From: Hyaloscypha bicolor E
Taxonomy: Eukaryota > Ascomycota > Leotiomycetes > Helotiales > Hyaloscyphaceae
NCBI RefSeq assembly: GCF_002865645.1
Contig: NW_020194684.1
Span: 1,147,308-1,211,307, forward strand
Reading direction: 5' to 3'
Length of the DNA: 64,000 nucleotides
A model generated the notes under the pieces. That model was not told the DNA's origin. It ran no database searches and saw nothing but the letters and a program-made list of their open reading frames with translations. Shown here one piece after another: positions 18,554 to 31,320 of the stretch (the stretch's first letter is position 1; the number at the start of each line of letters is the position of its first letter). A program made the translations under genes and the position numbers.

Positions 18554-21160
18554 TGGCCTCGCCAATAATTAAGAGATAATACTAAGATTAGCTAATTATA
18601 GTATATAGCAAAGTGGAAATAATAGCTATAAATGAGTATATTCCGGAATAAGAATATAGAATTAATAGTAATAGGGCCTTATAGCTATAGCAGATCTCTC
18701 TATATAAGAGGGGCTATATTAGTGCCGAGGCATTTTTTTATAGTAAGGATATTAGAAGAAGAGAAGCCTAATATAATATAGTATAATATAGTAGGCTATA
18801 GGATATATTTCGGTTCTATAAGGGCAGTATAAGAAGCCTATATAAATCCTTTAATTTCCCTATCTCTACTATCTCTTTTATAGTCTAGTTATATAGCTAG
18901 TAGCTAGTAAAGAACTTCTTAACTACTTCTAATTATTTTTATACTCTCAAGATAGTTATTTTTATTAAATTAAAGTATATTTATAAGCTAATTTCTCCGT
19001 ACTTTAAAAGTATAATAACCGGCCGCAAACCGGCCCCGAAATAAGTAAATATCCTTAATAAGCTCTAGTAAATTAGATTAAGTAATATATTATTTAATAT
19101 ATTATAGCTAGTAATAATAGTAATAGCTAATAATAATAATTGGGGCTATAAGCCCGAAATTTGAAGTATATAATAGAGATATATTTGGCTTATAATAATA
19201 GTAACTAACTTATAGAAATCTAACTAGAAACTAGTACTATTTATAAATATAATAATAAGACAAATAATAATAAAAGTAATAATAACTATAACCTCTCTAT
19301 AATTAAAGAATTACTATTTACTAAGCTATAAATATAGGGTTTTATAACGGGAAGTTAAGGCCCAGATAAGACAGGCAGAATTAAGGAAATAGCTATAAAT
19401 AAAAGAAGTAGCTTTATTAACTAGAGTAAGTTAGCGCAAAGTAATAACTTGGGCAGAAGTCTATATAAGCCGGGCCTACTATATTCTCTATTATGGAAAT
19501 AAATAGCTAATTTTTCTAATATAATATAAATAATCTAATTATCTTACTAGGTAATAATAACTTGAATGCCTCTAAAGCTAAAGCTAATAATATTAGTCTT
19601 TATACTAAAAGTATAATAATACCAGGCACTAGACTTTTTAATAGCTCAGAAATAGCTATTAACTTAATAACTCCGGCCCTTTCTTATAGTTCTAATAAGT
19701 AATATAATATTAATAATTACTTTAAGATAGCTCTATATATATAGCTTATAAAATAAGAAGCTTTAATACTAGACTTTATATATTCTTATATTTATTCTTT
19801 ATATCTCTCAAATAAGCTATTATATAATAGTATTAGTATAAAAGAATTATATTATATTAGATCCGAAGCTATAACTTCCTTTTTAAGCCTGCCTTTATAC
19901 TATTATAAAGTATTACTAGAGATCTAGCTTAGTTAAGAGAGTTATCTTATTAGTTAAGATATAATAGATAAATATAAGCTAGTTAACTATATACTTAATA
20001 CTTTCCTTATTAATAAGGAAATAAGAGAATAATAAGAAATAAAGCAGGAGATTAATAAGAATAACGGAATATAGTAAGAGGTAAATATTATAGTAGTAGT
20101 AGTAATAGCTAAAAGGGCTAGTAGAAGTTTAAGACTAGCTAATAGATAATAATTACTTCCTAACCTTAATTTATTACTAGAGCCAAGTTATAATAAGGTA
20201 AAATATAATAGTAATAGTAATATTAAGCTTAATAATACCAAGTTAGATAAGAATAATAAGAAACTATATTTTATAAAGCAGAAATAGTTATCCTTATCTT
20301 AAGATAGCCTAATATATAAGAGGCCTAAGTACTATCTATAATAGAGGTCTACCGGCTAATAGAGACTATACTTTAAGCCTTATAAGCGCTTTCCCAAGTT
20401 ATATTCCCTATCTAATTAGGCTTCGAGAATTATTATAGTTCCTAGTTCCTAGGCTCGACCTTCTATACTATATACTATAAATATAGATATACTATCTAAT
20501 TATAGTAATCTTAACTAATTATCCAGAGCTATTCTACTAATACTAGCTAAGGCTATATTCCGTCCGTATTCTATAAATTACTATTCCTTTATAATAGTAA
20601 TCTATACTAAGCAAGAAGTCTCTTTTAGCTAGCTTAGCTAACTTATTACAAGTATTAGCCATATAAGGAAGATTAATAACTTTACTATTAAGCTAATAAA
20701 GTAATATTTATTTCTTATTATTAGCTTTAGCTAGTATATACTATCCCGGCTCTCGTCTAGTAATAAGGCTATATTAACTATTATAGAGGCAAATAGTACT
20801 TATAAGAATATAATATATCCCTAACCCTAATATTATAAAGCCATATATACCTAACCTCTTATATTATAGGAAAGTAAGCTATCTAGTAATAATAATAGTA
20901 ATAATTTAAGTAATAGTAATTCTAATATTAGTAATAATAATAACGGTTATTTGAGTAAGGCCAAGAAGCAGGACGGTTTAAATATAAGAATAAATATCCT
21001 ATAGAATCCTATAGACAAGTAATACTTAGTAATATAGAAAAAGAAAAGCAAGCCTTAGAACTAGATCTTTAAAAAGTTTCCAGGCAAAACTTATCCCGTA
21101 ATATATATATGCTAGAATATAGTCTATTTCAGAAGCGAGTAAGCTTCTTTTTATAAATAA
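18554..21160 (+). pseudogene. Decayed gene with probable C-terminal Myb/SANT-like motif
   Basis: Starts at ATGGCCTCGCC near 18554 and reads through RIP-type stops for several hundred codons: RGYISAEAFFYSKDIRRREA near 18710-18770, and RKPAPKQVNILNKLQQI near 19025-19075. After frame changes there is a Ser/Asn-rich part (about 20875-20950). The last part, about 20995-21130, has Trp-derived stops in the spacing of the small fungal Myb-like domain: stop-NPIDKQ, then stop-N-stop-IFKKFPGKT, then stop-NIV. Myb/SANT-like domains bind DNA or histone tails. It may be one gene or two. The N-terminal part is unrecognised, and the Myb call rests on a short motif. Confidence 0.4.
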
Positions 21161-23649
21161 ACAAAAAACAGCTCAAGTTCTATATATTTACTTGCCTCTA
21201 GGCATTTACTAGAATAAATATCTAATAAGAACCTTATTCTTCTATTAGCTAATCCCAATATAGAAGTAAGTATAGTTAAGGGAAATAGTATTTAAGGCGA
21301 GAAGAATAAATCAGATATAGGTGAAATACTATAAAAGAAATAAAGAAATTAATATTAGAAGAAGATATAAGATATAATATTTTAGTATTAAAATAATTAG
21401 TATATTATATAATAAGTTAATAGTTTATTAGTATTACTACTATTACTATATTATATAGTTTTTTCCAGACCTTTTTATATCTAATTTCCCCTTCCTTACT
21501 AAATATATAGCCCTAGCTCGAGCGACTTTACTTATTATATAATAATAAGTAATTTATTTATTTCTAAATAAGGTATAAATTTATACTAATAAATATAGAA
21601 AGAATTATATAATCTTTTAAAGTTTAAGAATTACTATCTTTTAAATTAATTTATTATCTAACTATATAATATACTATACTCGTCTAGTATTCTCTATTAA
21701 GACTAGTTACTTTACTATATTATTTATAAAGTCTATATTAGCCTAGCTTATTATATTATTTACTATTATAAGAAACTTTATAATACTTTCCGGAAGAAAT
21801 ATATAGTAAGTCTTTAAGATATTTATATTATATATATAAATATTCTTCTATAATATAGTATAGTATACCCAGAGCTCTATATAGGGTCCTTTAATATATA
21901 TAAAGAAGGCTAGAGGTGCCTTACTATTATAAGACCTATAAAAGGCGCTTTTAGTAAGATTAGTAAGCTTATATTAAAGTTTAGTTATATAGCTTCCGGA
22001 TATAGTAGCTTAATTCTATATTTTAAAAACAGGCTTACCGGTTATATATACTTTACCTTTAACTACTATAATTAGAAACCGGATAAAAGAGGCTTCCTAG
22101 ATAGAATTAAAGTAAAGTATCTACTATTATTATAGGTCTTCTAAGAAATTACTAGTATTAACTTTATTAAGACCTCAAGCTACTAATACTTTAACTATAA
22201 TAAAATAATAAAGGCTAGTTATAATATCTAAATAAGAAGTTTTAATATAGAAGATATTTTACTTAGATAAAGCTAGAGGTAAAGCTAGAGATAGAAGTAG
22301 TAATATAATAGCTAGTAATATATCTAAAAAAAGATAAAATATATTTACTTCTTATTACTTTCTTAATTAGATAACGGAGTTATTTGCCTTATTATTAGAG
22401 TTATTTAGGAAACTTATATCTCAAGATTTTTATAGAATATTAGGTTTGAGACTCGGATTCTAATCTTAGATAATATAAGTATAATAATATATATACTAAT
22501 ATAAAAGAGGAAATATAATACTTGCTTTCCTTAGAAATTGAAATTTCCTATTATTATTTATTAAAGAAAAAATATAGTAAATAGGTTTAATATAATTGTC
22601 TTCTTTACTTATTCTATTAAAAATATTAATGAAATCTTTATATAAATTTTCTATAAAACGGAATAGTTAGTACTTTCTCTCTTTAGAGATCTTATACTAG
22701 ATAATAGTATTAATCCGAAATTATATTTTCTCGGGAAAGAGTTTAGGCCAAATAAATATTCTTATATAACTAAGAATACTAAAGTAATAACGGGTAACTA
22801 TATATAATAATATCTGTAAGTATACTAATACTATTTTCTGGTTTATATCTATAGAGCTTAGTAACTATAATAAAGGTCTCTTCCGTTTACTTCTTTCTAA
22901 AGTTCTGACTTCGGAATTTATTATATTAGATATTCCCGATTTCATAAATTAATTATATTCTTTTAAGTTAGCTTTATTAAAAGGCTAGCTAGATACTAAT
23001 ACGGATTATAAATCTTTCCGTAATCTCTTATTTAAAGGCTCGTCTTTAGAAATATATTCTCTCTTATATTCTCTAAGCTATAGGGATTTAATTAGATTTT
23101 AGGGGGCTATAATATACTCTAGAAAGGGTTTAGGCAAAATGGAATTAATAGCTAATATACTAGAAGCTATAAGAGATATCTGCTATTACTTTTAAAGAGG
23201 CTTAAATAAAGCGAAACTAAATAGACCTTTATATTCTTATAATTATTTTTGTTTTTATTTTTAATTCTCAGACTATAAAAACTTGACTTAAGTTAGCTTT
23301 AAAGTATAGTAAAAGAAGAGTAATATACCTTTATACCGGAAGTATTACTAGTTAGGGAGAGAAGTAGATACTTAGAATTAGTATTTATATTCTTAGATAT
23401 AGTATATTTCTGGTAGTATTATATCTCTTCTAGATATATATTCTTATAAGAAGATAGCTATAATCGCTTCTTCTTAATATCTTAAGGCCGCTTTTCTATT
23501 AATAATTAGCCAAAATATATAGTAACGGGGATAAATGGCTTACCTTAGTCCTTTAGTTATAAAGGTTACCGCTTAGCCTTTCGGGTATTTGGTTTCGCTT
23601 AATAAGGGGCTATATTAACTAGAAGAAGGAGGGGTAAGATATAAATTTA
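21161..23649 (+). other. RIP-mutated DNA, coding-like on + strand but unrecognised
   Basis: About 21960-23240 reads as protein through RIP-type stops on the + strand, for example KRGFLDRIKVKYLLLLQVF near 22090-22145 and LFRDLILDNSINPKLYFLGK near 22680-22740. Amino acid composition is plausible, but no domain is recognised. Both sides of it are featureless. It probably represents one more inactivated gene. Confidence 0.3.
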
Positions 23650-24222
23650 TATTACCGCTGGATTTGAAACGGTTAAAGGTAGTCAGAAGAATGTAGTGGG
23701 TAATATATACTAGTCTTTGCAAGGAATCTGGATTCCTTATATCTGTAACTAGTATCGAGAAAGAGTAGAAAGCCGAGCAAGAGTGGGTCAGTGTTAGTAC
23801 TGGTACTAGTGCTGGGAGTGCCGACTTGCATATAGAGACAGGTTGGGAGTTATAGGGGAGACTGTGGCTTGAGACGTTATATGGCGACTATACTTAATAG
23901 AGATTAGTTAGGGAACCGGCGGCATCTTCGCTTGCTTGCCGCCGATACCAAGGAAATGAGTCACAATTGGTGTTTCAGGCGTACAGCTCTGATTCGTTGG
24001 CCGCAACCCCACTGCGATCGGCCCGAGGAAAATCGTTTGGGGTGGTTGGATCCAAAACTCCACTTTCTAGGCATCTCAACGATAAGAAATTCGCCCGCTC
24101 AGAAAAATGGAGCCGCATTGCCGGCTAAAATGCGGCACCCGCAGCGCAAAATTGGGCGGCAACTCTTCGTGCCAAAAAACGAGAGTGAGCGGTCATTCCA
24201 TACCTATTGGGGATTTTGACTG
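23650..24222. other. Unmutated island upstream of the kinase pseudogene
   Basis: Balanced composition. A 95-codon frame at 23932-24219 (+) ends three bases before the kinase ATG, but its Arg/Pro/Trp-rich translation shows no recognisable pattern, and I treat it as chance. This stretch probably holds the kinase gene's promoter. Confidence 0.35.
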
Positions 24223-26060
24223 ATGTTTGACAGGAACGCGGCCACAAGGTGTCAAGAAAGAACGACCACAGTCAATATTCCCGTGCCAGAGCACGACATG
24301 CGAGAGAAACCAGCCCCGCCATCGAGCCTCGATTCGTCGCACCGCACGTCGTCGCGGTCGAGGTATAATACCGCCTTGGTCTCGAAACTGCTAAAGATCC
24401 TTGAATTAAACCCAGAGGCAGATCTGGGTCTGTATATATCTAATTATAGTACGGAGCGGCTAAATAAACTCAAAGGTACTTCTTGGTATTATAAGGGGTG
24501 AATTTGGAAACTAATCTGCCTACTTCTAGGTACTTTAATAATTATCCTATCCGTTTCAGATACTAAGCGAGAGCCGGACGTTATTTAGTCCTATATTCCT
24601 GAACCGTGTGGCGACTTTAGTAGGGAATAAGATATATTAAAAGTACTTGGCATATTAGGTAAGTAGATCTGGGGGAATAATCTTGAGATAATTATATTTA
24701 CTTAGGCCTTTAGGTATTAGAAGACATTAATTTTTCGATTTGGGCTAGACTATACCTAGTAATTATAGTCTTTAATAATACGTATTATTAACTACTATTA
24801 TAACCTAATAGTTAATAGTACAAGTACTATATTCCCGAACTAATTCTCTATATATATGGTAATATAGTCGGTAATTATTATAGTCTAGGCAAAATATAGT
24901 AGTAAATCCATAATTTAAGATCCAGATATTATTATTAATATTTATAATCTCGGGTTAATAGATCTTCTCTTATAGATTTTATAGAGTATTTATTATGAGA
25001 ACCTATTTAATAACTATATTAACCTTCTCTTACTACCTAGCTAGCTTTCCGTTAAGTAACTAATAGATATAGTGGACTTTAAAAGTCTAATATAACTAAA
25101 TTAGCTTGGCGGAAGAGGCTATACTACTCTTATATATATCCCGTTAGACTTCCTGTCTTAGTTTATATTTAAAAGAATTAATTTTAGGACCTTTTTAAAT
25201 AGCTATAAAAGTGGGTATATTTAGGAAAAAGTAAAAATCTATTATTAATTAGTAGAGCTAGTTAGTAACATGCTATACTATTCTAATATTATGGCCCTTA
25301 TATAGACTCTAGTTACTATCTATAAACCTAGTAATAATAGGCTATTTATATATAATAGTCTCTATTTATTCTTCCTAAATAGTAGCCTTATTAGTTATAT
25401 TAAGAAAAATAATAAATCCGGTAAGTAAATATTATTATTATATAAGGCCTAATAGTATTATTAGATAGTTATAGCTATTATATATACTTACTTTATTACT
25501 TATATTTATTATATAGATATTAAGCCTGGGAATTTCCTACTTAATATAGATTATAGTCTTATACTTATAAATTAGAAGTAAAGTAATGCCCCTATTACTA
25601 TAGTAGCCTTAGAGATTAATAATATCTGAAATATAGAAGAAGTACTAGTAGAAGATCTAATTATTACTTTTTAGTATACGAAATATACTAGACCGGAGTA
25701 GCGTAATATGCCTGTAATTATACTAGGTAATAATAACTAGAATATATAAAACATATTTTTAGTATAAAGTAAGTAATATCTAAAGGCTCTAAAGCTAGCT
25801 AAAGTATTTAGTCTAGGCTAATATATATAAATACTATTATACTAGCCAGATATAAATGCCTTTAAAGATATAATAAGTATGGAAGAAATAGTAAAAGATT
25901 AGGAATTATTAGAGAATATCCTAGTATATTAGAGGTATATAGTATAAGAATATCTTAAGTATAACCCGAATAAGAGAATTAGCCTATATAAGCTTATTAC
26001 TTTCTGGAATAATATAAGGTATAAGATAAATAAATATAAGATTTAGATATAAAGCTAACT
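24223..26060 (+). pseudogene. Serine/threonine protein kinase, RIP-decayed after its first ~260 bp
   Basis: Begins at an ATG at 24223 with a 92-codon open frame of normal composition, stopped by a TGA at 24499 (possibly an intron is involved). Downstream the frame is full of TAG/TAA but readable. The glycine-rich loop LGGRGYTTLIYI is at about 25105-25140. The catalytic loop YYIDIKPGNFLLN is at about 25506-25545 (family HxDxKPxN, with the His codon mutated). A GPE-type activation-segment motif (TRPE-stop-RNMP) follows at about 25690-25715, then C-lobe pieces NAFKDI and LKYNPNKRISLYKLITFW at about 25855-26005. This order identifies a protein kinase that would phosphorylate Ser/Thr. The N-terminal 250 residues belong to no domain I know. 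The mutated part cannot yield an active enzyme. The contrast between an unmutated 5' end and a mutated body is unusual. Confidence 0.75.
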
Positions 26061-27000
26061 AGAATAGATATAGCTTCTCCTATACTTAATTAATTTTTTT
26101 TTTGAATTCCAATTTCCTTCTCGCTCTTATATATTACTTACTAGTTTTCCCTTATATAACTATTACTAGTTTATTATTTTGTAATTTGCCTAATATCTTA
26201 TATTAGGTCTATATTTACAGGTAACCTTATATTTCTTAAGAATAAGAGAACTCGGTATAGTTTCCATAGCTACCGGATATAATTAGTATCTAATATAATT
26301 ATTACTAAGAAATCATTTACTTACGTGTGCCTAATTCAGGAGACAAATCAAATTATTAGACTACTTTAATTAAACGGTTTGGTCTGTCCTTAGAAGTAAT
26401 ATTAAAAGGTAAAGTAATATTAGTATGGCCTTATATAAATTTTACCCGAGTAATTAAATCTAGGTCTTTACTAGTAAAGATATAAATATTGAGTTTCTTT
26501 ATTAAATCCAAGTAGTTAAGAAGCGCTTTTAGTTCAGAAATAAATGGCTAAAAGCTATTAATATTAGGTAATAAGGATATATTATAGGTAAATTTATATA
26601 AAATAATACCTTGCTCTATAAAGCGCTATATATTGCCTTTAATATTACGGAGCTATTTAGTAAGACTTGAAGTTTTCTAAGGCATAGCTATAGATCTAAT
26701 ATTTACGAGAATTTTATTCTTATTTAGAGAGAAATAGTTATATAGTAAGATAATACCAAAGAGTTTCTAAACCTTATACTTGACGAATATCTGCCTAATA
26801 GTTATAGTTAAAAGAGTAATATCTGCAGGTTTTAAGCTATAGCTAGTATTCGCGATACTTAATAAAGAGTTATAGTATTAAGCGAAGTAAGGAAGAATAG
26901 TAGTGGCCATATTACTGAGATAATTAATTAAAGATTTTAAAGGTGAAAGTTAAGGTCTATTAGTTATTGGGGTAATTGGCATATAATAAAGGGGAAGTAT
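26061..27000 (+). other. RIP-mutated DNA, weakly coding-like, unrecognised
   Basis: Between the kinase pseudogene and the next island. The + strand gives some protein-like runs at about 26340-26900 (IKRYILPLILRSYLVRLEVF, for example) with few internal stops, but no domain or clear start is visible. Confidence 0.3.
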
Positions 27001-28080
27001 ATAGTCTCGTTTTATAGCCGTTATTGCGGAATAGGACGATAATAACGTGCCGAGCCATGATTAGGATAAACTTTATGCCCAGGTAATCTTGTGCGACTAG
27101 CGCTAACCCAATCTGAAATCTAAGAGGAACGCGGCGCTCGTTTACCTACTAAATGATATGCACTAGTAATGCTCGGCAGAATAATTTCTCCGCTTTGGTT
27201 CTCGGTATAGCTCTAATTGCGGGGAAAACACGAATCCCCCCCCTAGTATCCTATGTATAGTAAATGCCGAGTTATTGCCGCCCATATATATTTAGATTTC
27301 TCACGTTGAATATAGAGATGCCTAGTATATTGCTGCTAATTAATTCTATAGGCAATACTATAAATATGCCTGGGCATTTGCGTTATACGTGCTATATTAT
27401 TGGTCTCCCCCGGTCCAAGGGCAATAGTTGGTTCAAGGAGAGAAGCAAATGACTTATAGAGCCTTGTAGCTGCAAAACACGTACTCGCGACCATTGGCTC
27501 GTAGCGGGCGAACCCCCGTACTATACGTTGGAGGGAGGATTTGAGAGCCTTATTTGTAAAGCAGGGTGTTGGGCAAGTATTAAGTCTTCCCTAATTGGAT
27601 GTTCTTTCCGCTTTCTCGCTTAAAAGGGCGGCCGTAGTTAATATCCCGGTGCGAAGATATCTAAATCTGGTATATATATATGACAGGAACGCTTCCCCAG
27701 GCGGCGTGATTGAATCGCACTAATCTTGAAGCTTAAATGAATCTTGGGAATCCTTGAAGTAGCGGGCTGGAATGGTTACTTGAATTAATGGGTGAGTCAC
27801 CCGCTATGTTTTGGTTAGCAAAGGCTGGCAGCCATTGAGCTTACTTGTTCTCAGAGGGCTGCGCTGTGAATACAGAGCCTAATTAGATGAGGCTCCTGCG
27901 TTGTGTCTCGCCTCTCTAGCCCCAGGTGCCTTAGCTGCAGCTGTAGCTGCAAAGCGCTCAAGTATTCGCGCCCCGGAACGGCTTGTACTATGACTGGCAG
28001 CGGGAAGATAGAACCGGAAGCAAGTGAACTTGACTCTTAGTCTAATAACAGGCGGATAGAATATAAATACAGGCAATAGA
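27001..28080. other. Unmutated island without a recognisable gene
   Basis: Normal composition. Short frames at 27264-27452 (+) and 27879-28076 (-) show no family pattern and no splice structure that joins them. It contains a short GCTGCAGCTGTAGCTGC repeat near 27940. Could be intergenic DNA or an untranslated part of a lost gene. Confidence 0.4.
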
Positions 28081-31000
28081 TTACCTCGTTATTTTCAGTA
28101 TTAGAAGAAAACTTACCTTTACCTCCCGATAACTCCAAGTATTCTTACTGGTTTTTCCTAAATATTTATTCTATTATTTAAATAAAACTTCCCCTTATTA
28201 ATATCTCTAGCTATCTTTATTATAGCTACTCTTTCTGCTATCTCATCTTATTTATTTAAGCTAGACAAAGTCTATAACCTAGTGGTATATAATACTCTTT
28301 TATCTCTCTAATAAGCCTATAGTTTAATAATAAAAGATATAATAACTAAACTTTAGGATCTAATTCGGAAGATATTTCTGGATTATAAAGTATAAAGCTA
28401 TTATAGTATATATCTTCTCTATAATTACTTTTAAATAGTTAATAATTAATATCTCGTTAAATACGGCCTTATCTCTCTTTCTTAGAATCTGGGTAATAAA
28501 GACAAGAATATAGTACCGAAATTTAATAGAATTATTATATCTCGATTAATTAGGCTACTTAATAGCAAACTAGTACTATTTAAGTTTACTTTCTTTTTAA
28601 TAGAGCCTAAACTTAATATTAGATTTTTAATAGAGGCTCTTTATATAATTTAGGACTTGAAATTATATAATATCTTAGAAATTTAATATTTTAAAAAATA
28701 TAATACTTAGATTTTAGTTAAGATTATATAAGAGAATATAAATATTATAGTACTATAAGAAGTACTTTTAGATTTATAACTTATTAATATATTCTAAGTC
28801 TTTAATAAGAATAAAAACAATAAATACTATTATAGAGAATAGTACTTTTTATAAAAAAAATACTAATTACTAATAGAACTATAATTACGAATAAAGAAAT
28901 AGAATGAATTTTAGAATCTATTATTATACTAATAGTTATTAGAGTATTTTATATCTGTCTTTATTAATAATTATTAGATATTTTATACTTATTCTTACTA
29001 ATTACTTACTATTATTACTTTATATAAAAAATCTAATTTAGGTAAATATTTGAATTTAGATATTAATAAATCTAGCTTATTTCTCTTATCTAATATACTT
29101 CTTTATTAATAGTCTTATTTCCCGAAATATACTAGTAAAGATACTATACTTTATTTATATCTCTTCTATAGCTTTAAAGTTATATCTACTATATAATAGA
29201 ACTCTATTAGGAAATATTATAATAAAAGAATTCTAATAATAGTTATTTACTATATTATAGCCTTACTATAGTAATATATATCTAATACTCTTCCTTTAAT
29301 ACTCTAGTATTACTAATATTATATTAAGTTCTAATAAGAAGTAGTTAGATTACTTTAGTATAGAAATAGTTATAGACTTATTTTATATATTTTATTAACT
29401 AAGTAATATTTTTAGGTATTTTTCTTTCAGATATTTTAAAACTCGATTTCAAGTTTTAATATCTAGTATTATAGAATTCTAGAACTTGCGCTTCTTATTT
29501 AATATTACCTTTTACCTTATTTCTTTACTACTAGACTCTAAAGTCTAAATAATAAAGCTAATATAACTAGAGCCAAAAGTAACTTTACGGAAATAGTATA
29601 ACTTATTCTCTAAGCTTTCTTTTAGGCTCTTAATTATTTATCTTATTTCTTTTTCTTTTTTATAAGAATCTGTATTTGCTTCCGGAAATATAATCTTTTA
29701 TAAAAAATCTTATTATATTATAGGAAATTAATATTAATAAACTAATATATTAGTATTATTAATACTTATATCTAATAGCTAGTACTATATTTCGAGGAAA
29801 GTATAAAAGCTTGAAGTTAGTTTTATATTAGAAATTGAAATAATATTATATTATGACTTAATTTATAGTTTCTCTTATATTTTACTAGAGTTATATTCCA
29901 GAATATATTATATATATAATTAATATCCTATATCCTATAAATATCTGAGCTATATTATATTATTAGCTCATTATATAAGGCTATACTATACTAAATTAAT
30001 CTTTTAATATATATAGGATAGTTAATAGGTTAGGTATATAGAATATAACTACTTATTAAGTTATAATTAATAATAAGTACTTGTCTTTTTAAGGGAATTC
30101 TCGCTACTTATATTAGGCTCAAAAATTTTATAATTATATTATAGATTAGAGCCTAAATATACTAGGTCTTTTCGGTCAGTATTGAATTATTAACTAAATT
30201 ATATAGTATTTAAATATAAATGCCTTAATCTAACTCTAATATTTTTGTCTCTTTTCTAAAGCCCGTCTTAGTTAGTATAAGACATCTTTTATTAAAATGG
30301 CAGATATTCTATAATTTAGTATAAATATTACTAAGAAAATATTAATTATCTTAATAAGACTATTAGTTTATACTTTATATTTTTATATTTATAGACTTCT
30401 TACTAATCTAAGGTAGTTATAATTAATTTCTCCCTAATATTATATTTTCTTAGATAGATATACTATTTAATAGATTTAAAGAACTCTATATAATAATTGC
30501 AAAATATAATACCTAGAGCTATTTCTGATTATAATTCCTTTATTACTATATAATAATCCCTAATAAATATATATTATTAGATACTAGTATAATGGAACTA
30601 TATAAATACTAGATAATACTTATATATATTTCCGATATTAATTTATAGAGAGTTTATAGGTATATTATCTCGGTAAATATAACTAGCTATATAAGTAAAG
30701 GCAAGAAGAGAAATGCCCTACTACTTCTCTCCGAGTTTTATAAAGGTCTGCTAGTTAGTATTAGAAATATTAATTATAATTTCTTTATAGAGTTTACTAA
30801 CTGCCTTTAGGTAAATGGCTTGGAAAATATATTAGGGCTTGAGGTAATATAAGGCTAGGCTGGGAAAATAATTGAATTTTCTTTTAATACTAGTAGTTTT
30901 TTACTTATAGAGGTAGTAGTAAGAAGGTAATTCGAGTTTCGAGAAATAGGATAGACTATTATAGTTAAGGATAGAGCTATTAATAAGAATAGAGAGATAT

Positions 31001-31320
31001 GGTATCTTATATATATTACTAGCTATATTAAAGCTACTAAAATTCAGGTAAAGAGTATATTAAATACTTTAAAGATTTTAAGAAATAAAGATATACTAGT
31101 ATAAAAGATCTCTTTAATTTTATTATCTGTAATCTTATATTTTACTAATATTAAATTAAGTATGCCTTTTATAATAAGACTATAATTAAGGCTAAATTAC
31201 TAGTTAGAATAGTATCTAATATTAGAAGGGGCCTGGCTTTATTAGATAGATATTATATATAATTATATATACTAATTTATTAATAAGCTAGTTTTATATA
31301 ATATATTATATGTCTTTTTC
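28081..31320 (+). pseudogene. Decayed gene of unknown function
   Basis: The + strand reads as protein over long stretches when RIP-type stops are ignored. About 29100-29500 gives DTILYLYLFYSFKVIST and further runs. The clearest part, about 30470-31300, holds well-formed segments: ISVNITSYISKGKKRNALLL, NYNFFIEFTNCLQVNGLENI and LGLEVIQGQAGKIIEFSF, then WYLIYITSYIKATK. The regular polar/hydrophobic alternation and GKKRN loop suggest a folded domain, but I cannot place it. A pyrimidine tract (about 31312-31342) lies just after it. It may be one long gene or two. No transposon motif was found. Confidence 0.35.
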
